This document shows positions 15,297 through 19,621 of a stretch of 19,621 nt of DNA, in pieces; position 1 is the first letter of the stretch, and the number at the start of each line of letters is the position of its first letter. The stretch is from Candidatus Thorarchaeota archaeon (lineage in GTDB: Archaea; Asgardarchaeota; Thorarchaeia; Thorarchaeales; Thorarchaeaceae), in assembly GCA_011365025.1 (NCBI GenBank), contig RDOF01000036.1, forward strand, positions 1-19,621, read 5' to 3'. A program made the position numbers and the translations under genes. The notes beneath the pieces are model-generated. The model worked only from the letters and a program-made list of their open reading frames with translations. It was not told the origin of the DNA and made no database searches.

Positions 15297-16898
15297 ATGA
15301 GTGAAATTATCCTAAGGCGAAGGCAACTCCGGTCTCGAATTCGAACGAACCCTATGTTGGATCGTTGGCTCCATCTATTTGCCTGTTTCATGCTTGTTCT
15401 CAACATGGGTCTGATTCTTTATGCAGTGGTTTCGATAACAACCCGAATGACGCTCTCAGGAGTGGCTCTTCTGGATTCACTGCCAGTTGGGCTGTATATT
15501 CTTCCGCTTATGGTCATTCTTCCTCTCCTTGTGAAAGCCTATTACAATGAACGTTTCGCACCTTTCAATTTCGTAGTTCTACTAATCTCCTCATTCATCT
15601 TTGGCATTTTGTCAGTCCTAGTTAGAGCCTTCATTCTCTTTTCTACTCTCAACATAGTAGCTCTTGCTATTATTTTCGTAATGGGTCGGTTTCGACCGAA
15701 TGTAAACTTGCGAAAGGTTAGACCAAAAGCCATTGCGATTGTGCTTCTCTTCAACATGCTAGGTTTTATGTTCCCAATTACGACGATAGCTATGGGTGTA
15801 TACCCAATAGCCCGGGACCCTGCTCGCATTCCCGACTCGATTGCTCTTAGTGTGCCTCTTGCGGATTTCAGCTTCCCTTACGTCAATCTAACTCCAACTC
15901 CCGACATGCTGCTTGAATTGGAGCAGCAGAACTACTCTCTTGATTTCAGAGTGCTAGAGGGTGATACCGACTCGCTTCAAAGACTGAGAAACTGGCTAAC
16001 GCAAATCAACTCGACATCTATTGAGTACTCCATAACCATGACCTCGCCTCGAGATTCTTTCCTACCAGGCAATTCTACCATTGGCACTGACTCAATTCTG
16101 GAAGCGATCTATGCCTCACATACAGCTGGTTTTGGATTGATTGTTGATGAGCTAGAATCACTCAACGTAGCTCGTTTGCCCAAGAATATCCTGTATGACA
16201 TGACCCTTTCAGATACAGAGTGGCGTAGCCTTATGGACGCAACTAGGCGCATCGATTTGGTGGGTTTTGGCACCCTGATTCGGAATCTAATTGATTCGAC
16301 CGATCCTGCTGTTATGGATTCGGCAGCTTGGTCCCTAGCGAATTTTACTAGGGAGGCTGGCTTCATGTGCGGTGTCTTGGTTGAGCCCTTTGTTATTGAT
16401 GACCTTCAAGATGCCGATTCTCTCTCAATGAGGGCATGTGGGATTACAGTAAATGGCCTTGCATACTGGGATATTGTAGAGGTGTCTTGTTCACGTTCTA
16501 GCTTTTCCCTTGAGATGAATGGCGATGTTGGAGAGTATCTCGTTCATTCCTATTCAAGGTCACTTCTTTCAGGAGGGGTGGCGCTCAGCCTCAGACCCAA
16601 CTGGTCGATGCGTCTGGGAACGGTAGGGAACGTAAGTGACAGTCTTGGACGATTAAACGATTTCTATGGGACTCTTGGCTCCATTGCATATGATATTGCA
16701 GCCGCGGGGGGTGCAGTTGAAAGAGTAACTGTTGAGTCTCTACCAGCTATGCTACTTGGATATGGAGAAGATGCACTCACAAGTCTTAGGCAAGAGCTGG
16801 CACCTCTGCAATCGGTGCCAATAACCTATACATTCAGAATTTACGCATTCAGGGCGGTCTTCATTGTCATCGATTCTTTCGACCCACTTATGCTTTAG
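15297..16898 (+). CDS. Multi-pass membrane protein with large C-terminal extracytoplasmic domain
   Basis: This protein of about 533 residues starts at ATG 15297, or 543 residues from an in-frame ATG at 15267; neither has a strong ribosome site. After a basic N-terminus come about five hydrophobic segments (residues 25-50, 60-78, 87-110, 112-130 and 143-167). A long soluble part of about 365 residues with several Asn-X-Ser/Thr sites follows. That part alternates short hydrophobic strands (SLDFRVLEG, GFGLIVDELE, CGVLVEPFVIDD, WDIVEVSCSRSS, VALSLRPN) with helices, as in a TIM barrel of the glycoside-hydrolase or deacetylase kind. I could not find a convincing catalytic pair. It diverges from the reductase gene and overlaps the next gene by 11 bases, tail to tail. 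Membrane location is clear. The barrel and any sugar-related role are inference. Confidence 0.8.
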   Translation: MSEIILRRRQLRSRIRTNPMLDRWLHLFACFMLVLNMGLILYAVVSITTRMTLSGVALLDSLPVGLYILPLMVILPLLVKAYYNERFAPFNFVVLLISSFIFGILSVLVRAFILFSTLNIVALAIIFVMGRFRPNVNLRKVRPKAIAIVLLFNMLGFMFPITTIAMGVYPIARDPARIPDSIALSVPLADFSFPYVNLTPTPDMLLELEQQNYSLDFRVLEGDTDSLQRLRNWLTQINSTSIEYSITMTSPRDSFLPGNSTIGTDSILEAIYASHTAGFGLIVDELESLNVARLPKNILYDMTLSDTEWRSLMDATRRIDLVGFGTLIRNLIDSTDPAVMDSAAWSLANFTREAGFMCGVLVEPFVIDDLQDADSLSMRACGITVNGLAYWDIVEVSCSRSSFSLEMNGDVGEYLVHSYSRSLLSGGVALSLRPNWSMRLGTVGNVSDSLGRLNDFYGTLGSIAYDIAAAGGAVERVTVESLPAMLLGYGEDALTSLRQELAPLQSVPITYTFRIYAFRAVFIVIDSFDPLML

Positions 16899-17802
16899 GG
16901 GGTTTCAAATACACTTCGAAGACTCCCATCCAAATCTCCGAGCTGGATTCTGCCTTCACAAGAATGTCTCCCCCGAAGTTAACTCCCACTGGTTTCGCAG
17001 TGCTCTTCTTCCAGATATCAGAGAAAATAAGAGAGTGAAGATTTGTCTGGAAGTCCTGAGTGACTTGCGAGATTCTTGTTTCTATGAACGCCTTGTCCAT
17101 CCCGAATTGCGACAGGTCCTCATTTGTACGGAATAGTTGCTCCTCATTTACCGCCCCCACCTTCTTGTCGAAAGTGTAGCCTATCCCGCCAACGAATTGA
17201 AACACGTCATGAGGAACCACAGGGTTATCGCCAAAGACAACTATGTCATTGCCTGTCAATGTGATGTACTTCGGATTGGCAACATTGAATGGAATCATTG
17301 CGGCTTCAATTCCCACCTCATCCATCTTCAATGTCTTCCCAAGAAAATCTTCAAGCGTCTGTACCCTCTGGTCGAATCGAAATGGAGAGAAGTCTCCCAT
17401 ATGCACAACATTTCTGGTTTTCCTAAGGAGCACATCAAAAATCCTCTGGCACTTCTTCAAGAACTCCATCCTTTCCCCGTATGCTTCTAACACCATTCCG
17501 GCAGCTACTACGACTCGGACATATTGAACAGTTCTGAAGTCTGAAATCAGAGTTCGAGAAAAATACGAATCAGTGTCGCTTTCCAAGAACCCCTCTTGTT
17601 CTGCAACTTCAAATGGCAGTGGGTTCCCGATACACACCTGTACAGGTTTCTTCCTCTTTGCCTTGAAGAAGAGCCCCACATCCAACCCTAGTGTATTCAC
17701 ATCTGCCAATTGTCGAACGAATGGGCCTTCTGGAACAATTTCCCTAGCCCTTGTCTTCTGGTATAACTGCGTGTATTTGGCAAAGAGGTCTGTTCGAGAC
17801 AT
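16888..17802 (-). CDS. Unrecognised 304-residue soluble protein
   Basis: I do not recognise this family. The start at ATG 17802 is supported by GGTGAT four bases upstream (17807-17812); the frame is open to a TTG at 17814. The protein is mixed alpha/beta by eye, with no signal peptide or membrane segment. The middle (about 85-135) is helical and basic. It is followed by a region with MGDFSPFRF and IPFNVANPKYITLTGNDIVVFGD, and a C-terminal part ending in beta-like strands (PVGVNFGGDILVKAESSSEIWMGVFEVYL). The N-terminus has FFKAKRKKPVQVCIGNPLPFEV. No nucleotide-binding, metal-binding or protease motif stands out. Its 3' end overlaps the convergent membrane protein gene by 11 bases. It diverges from the DnaJ-zinc membrane protein gene. 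Length, a consistent reading frame and a good ribosome site argue for a real gene. Confidence 0.8.
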   Translation of the reverse strand: MSRTDLFAKYTQLYQKTRAREIVPEGPFVRQLADVNTLGLDVGLFFKAKRKKPVQVCIGNPLPFEVAEQEGFLESDTDSYFSRTLISDFRTVQYVRVVVAAGMVLEAYGERMEFLKKCQRIFDVLLRKTRNVVHMGDFSPFRFDQRVQTLEDFLGKTLKMDEVGIEAAMIPFNVANPKYITLTGNDIVVFGDNPVVPHDVFQFVGGIGYTFDKKVGAVNEEQLFRTNEDLSQFGMDKAFIETRISQVTQDFQTNLHSLIFSDIWKKSTAKPVGVNFGGDILVKAESSSEIWMGVFEVYLKPPKA

Positions 17803-17806
17803 GAAC

Positions 17807-17812
17807 ATCACC
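17807..17812 (-). promoter_or_regulatory. Ribosome binding site (GGTGAT) deciding the start of the 304-residue protein
   Basis: GGTGAT is complementary to the usual 16S tail and lies four bases before the ATG at 17802. It makes the longer TTG and ATG starts at 17814 and 17808 unlikely. Confidence 0.65.
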
Positions 17813-17837
17813 AAGCTTCGTTATACTTTCCTCTCTG

Positions 17838-17845
17838 CTATTATC
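17838..17845 (-). promoter_or_regulatory. TATA-like box upstream of the 304-residue protein gene
   Basis: GATAATAG on the minus strand predicts a transcription start near 17816, about 14 bases before the ATG. A nearer AT-rich string, GTATAAC at about 17819-17825, is a rival. Confidence 0.3.
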
Positions 17846-17914
17846 TCTTGTGTGAGTATTGTGATGCCTATTTTTCTTACCATCCCTCTATCCTTTTCGT
17901 CCGCGAGCCACAAG

Positions 17915-17920
17915 ATATAA
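17915..17920 (+). promoter_or_regulatory. TATA-like box, promoter of the DnaJ-zinc membrane protein gene
   Basis: ATATAA in the context aagATATAAgggg predicts transcription from about 17943. That is downstream of the longest-frame TTG at 17928, so it favours the ATG at 17997 as the true start. Confidence 0.45.
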
Positions 17921-17996
17921 GGGGCGTTTGACTTCGACAAGAAACACCGCCACACCTCAAGCGGTTGGACAAAAGAATGTTGATCCGGTGCCTATA

Positions 17997-18293
17997 ATGA
18001 ATCGAAGGTCAAAGGGTTTATGGCTGGCAGCAGTTGGTTTGGTTTTGTTTGTTCTAGCAATCCTCGTTCTCCTATATGTTGCAAGTCTCTATCTCATAGC
18101 CCTGTTACTGCTATTTTCTTCTGTTATTTTCATAGGCGTTGGAGCTGCGCTCGTAAAAGGCAATGATGGATCAATAGAACTTCCTTCCGATGAATGCTAC
18201 TACTGCGGTGGCACTGGGATGATTGATGGTGGCGTTGAGAAGGAGACCTGTCCGAGATGCGGAGGCACTGGATTAGCGAGGCCAGATGACTAG
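17997..18293 (+). CDS. Small membrane protein with DnaJ-like CxxCxGxG zinc motif
   Basis: This protein of about 98 residues has a basic N-terminus (MNRRSKG), two strongly hydrophobic segments (about 8-28 and 30-53) and a cytosolic-looking tail. The tail contains CYYCGGTGMIDGGVEKETC and then PRCGGTGLA. Together these are two CxxCxGxG repeats, the zinc-binding pattern of the DnaJ cysteine-rich domain, also found in small redox and chaperone-like proteins. Only one pair of repeats is present, where DnaJ has four. The ATG at 17997 follows a GGTG stretch by about 7 bases. The frame is open to TTG 17928, but a TATA-like box at 17915-17920 would place the transcript start inside that extension. No J domain is present. 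Role is unknown; it may be a membrane-bound metal or redox module. Confidence 0.7.
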   Translation: MNRRSKGLWLAAVGLVLFVLAILVLLYVASLYLIALLLLFSSVIFIGVGAALVKGNDGSIELPSDECYYCGGTGMIDGGVEKETCPRCGGTGLARPDD

Positions 18294-18304
18294 AGAACCA
18301 TTGA

Positions 18305-18311
18305 TTTAAAA
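18305..18311 (+). promoter_or_regulatory. TATA-like box, promoter of the glycerophosphodiesterase gene
   Basis: TTTAAAA lies about 40 bases before the GTG start at 18347 and predicts transcription from near 18332, leaving a short leader that holds AGGAG. Confidence 0.4.
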
Positions 18312-18346
18312 GCGAGTACCTCATGTGAGTCTTAGGAGTTGGGGCT

Positions 18347-19048
18347 GTGCGATCATGCATTATAATAGGACACCGCGGAGCATCGAATAAGGCACCTGAA
18401 AACACCTTGTTGTCCTTCCAAAAAGCTTGGGAACTTGGGGCTGATATGGTGGAACTGGATGTTCATGAAAGCTCAGACGGAAGGCTTGTGTGTATCCACG
18501 ACTATGATGTATCTAGAACAACCAACGGTACCGGGCTTGTTTCAGAGATGACTCTTAGGGAATTGCAGGAACTCGACGCCGGAGATAACCAGCAGATTCC
18601 GCTTCTGGAAGATGTCCTAGGTTTTGCTAGAGGGAAAGTGGGAGTGAACATCGAATTAAAGACTATTGAGATTGAAGAAGAGGTTCTTAGGATTACAAAT
18701 GAAGCAGGGATGCTAGAAGAAGTGATTTTTTCCTCATTTCTTCATGAAGCACTTCGAGTAATAAGAGAGCTTGAACCGAAGGCTATCACTGCAATTCTTC
18801 TGAACAACCGCATTGATGAGGAGATACCCTATGCATTGGAGCTTGGTGCAAAGGCCATCAATCCGCGGTTCTTCAATGTCGACAAGGATCTTGTCGATGC
18901 AGCTCATACTTCAGGATTGAAGGTGTATCCGTGGACAGTAAATGATGAGGAATTCATGCTGGAGCTTCTGCATATGGGTGTTGATGGTCTAATCACTGAT
19001 TTGCCTGATTTGGGAGTTCGTGTTGTAGACTCTTTTCTAAGGAGTTGA
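18347..19048 (+). CDS. Glycerophosphodiester phosphodiesterase
   Basis: This 233-residue TIM-barrel enzyme splits glycerophosphodiesters into an alcohol and glycerol phosphate, a step in phospholipid headgroup turnover. Expected active-site residues are present: His 9 and Arg 10 (GHRG), Glu 18 in PENT, Glu 36 and Asp 38 (VELDV), His 51 (CIHDYD), and Glu 103 and Lys 105 (NIELK). A Trp lies in YPWTVND and the family ending GVDGLITDLPD is intact. No signal peptide is visible, so it is cytosolic. Length matches the short bacterial and archaeal UgpQ-like forms. It starts at a GTG with AGGAG about 9-10 bases upstream. The gene converges on the alpha/beta hydrolase gene with a 4-base gap. Substrate in archaea may be glycerol-1-phosphate diesters; the sequence does not distinguish this. 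Confidence 0.95.
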   Translation: MRSCIIIGHRGASNKAPENTLLSFQKAWELGADMVELDVHESSDGRLVCIHDYDVSRTTNGTGLVSEMTLRELQELDAGDNQQIPLLEDVLGFARGKVGVNIELKTIEIEEEVLRITNEAGMLEEVIFSSFLHEALRVIRELEPKAITAILLNNRIDEEIPYALELGAKAINPRFFNVDKDLVDAAHTSGLKVYPWTVNDEEFMLELLHMGVDGLITDLPDLGVRVVDSFLRS

Positions 19049-19052
19049 TTGA

Positions 19053-19621
19053 CTAAGACTCCTCAATTCTCCTGACGAATTCTATGATTAGAGGATACGC
19101 AATTTTCCTTGTTGGATGACAGGGAATCACATGTTCGGCCCCTTCTATAGTATGTAATCTCTTGAACTTCGAAGAAATCCCCTCATATGCGATTCTGCCG
19201 CTTTCTGGATTAATTGTTTTGTCATTGCCTGCCTGCAGTATCAAGGATGGTACGTTTACATTCATTAGAATGCTCCTTGTTTCTTTTGCGAGCTTGAAGA
19301 ACTCGTTAATTGCTGAGAGCGGTTCTCTGGAGTACTTCGTTCTCTTGACATCATATTTTTCAGATATACTCTCAAGATCCACTTCTCTGTACTTCATAAC
19401 CCTGCTCAGAATCGGCAGGATCAATGCTGCCTTGGAGGTAACAGAAACAGCCGGACATATTGTTACAAGTCCGTCAATTCCCGGCTCAGCAGCTGACAGG
19501 GCAAGGGAGAGCAAGCCTCCCATTGAGAAACCTGCAACAAAAAGATGCTTCGGGTTCCAAGACTTAACTTTGGTCAATCCTTCTTCAGCTGAGTGGTACC
19601 AATCAGAACGAGTCGTCTTGG
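19053..19621 (-). CDS. Alpha/beta hydrolase, carboxylesterase or monoacylglycerol-lipase-like (N-terminus beyond window)
   Basis: The frame runs from the stop at 19053 to the right edge without interruption, so the N-terminal part (probably the first 60-80 residues, with the oxyanion loop) lies outside. The visible 189 or so residues start with TTRSDWYHSAEEGLTKVKSW, a typical approach to the nucleophile elbow, followed by FVAGFSMGGLL with the catalytic Ser. Asp lies in LILQAGNDKTINP and His in IEGAEHVIPC, completing a Ser-Asp-His triad. The order and spacing resemble thermophilic carboxylesterases such as Est30 and related monoacylglycerol lipases. A TTG at 19577 is in frame but is not a likely start because conserved sequence continues upstream of it. 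It is convergent with the glycerophosphodiesterase gene. Substrate is probably a short or medium-chain ester; not determined. Confidence 0.9.
   Translation of the reverse strand, partial: KTTRSDWYHSAEEGLTKVKSWNPKHLFVAGFSMGGLLSLALSAAEPGIDGLVTICPAVSVTSKAALILPILSRVMKYREVDLESISEKYDVKRTKYSREPLSAINEFFKLAKETRSILMNVNVPSLILQAGNDKTINPESGRIAYEGISSKFKRLHTIEGAEHVIPCHPTRKIAYPLIIEFVRRIEES

Noticed and set aside
1..19621. tRNA, rRNA, CRISPR, insertion sequence or prophage elements
   Set aside because: I saw no repeat array, transposase, integrase or RNA gene pattern on either strand; a covariance-model scan was not possible here, so small RNAs cannot be excluded.

Overview
The window looks like archaeal chromosome of moderate GC content. 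The evidence is a geranylgeranyl-reductase-family flavoprotein of the kind that saturates isoprenoid ether lipids, TATA-like AT-rich boxes about 25 bases before likely transcription starts, GGTGAT/GGAG ribosome sites, frequent GTG starts, and a Ras/Rab-like GTPase domain in a large protein with an acidic linker. The GTPase and the single C2H2 zinc finger suggest an Asgard lineage, possibly Thorarchaeia-like. That placement is inference; no rRNA or ribosomal protein marker is present. I saw no tRNA, rRNA, CRISPR array, transposase or phage gene, and no gene-free stretch over 300 bases.

Bases 1-8643, all minus strand, hold one tightly packed cluster for a FtsX/MacB-type ABC system. In transcription order it encodes a LolD/MacB-like ATPase, a full-length permease (about 911 aa), a second full-length permease (about 935 aa), a second ATPase with a C-terminal AbrB/SpoVT-like domain, an 83-residue two-helix membrane protein, and a third permease cut by the left edge. 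Junctions overlap or are separated by at most about 40 bases. The permeases carry large extracytoplasmic domains, so the likely job is export, lipid or lipoprotein handling, or force transmission across the membrane. The substrate is unknown. The AbrB fusion is the most unusual feature in the window.

Bases 8797-12063 hold a four-helix membrane protein with a helix-hairpin-helix-like tail (+), a small zinc protein with a C2H2 finger (-), a 485-residue protein joining an unknown N-terminal domain, a long acidic linker and a degenerate small-GTPase domain (-), and an adenine-phosphoribosyltransferase-like enzyme (+).

Bases 12159-15193 hold two minus-strand lipid genes, a geranylgeranyl reductase homologue followed by a long-chain acyl-CoA synthetase, ending in a clear hairpin plus T-tract. 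A short palindrome lies between the reductase and a divergent membrane protein with a large outer domain that may be a barrel (15297-16898). That gene overlaps, tail to tail, an unrecognised 304-residue protein.

Bases 17997-19621 hold a small membrane protein with a DnaJ-like zinc motif, a glycerophosphodiester phosphodiesterase, and an alpha/beta hydrolase cut by the right edge. Three lipid-related enzymes in one window hint at a lipid-metabolism neighbourhood, but they do not form a single operon.
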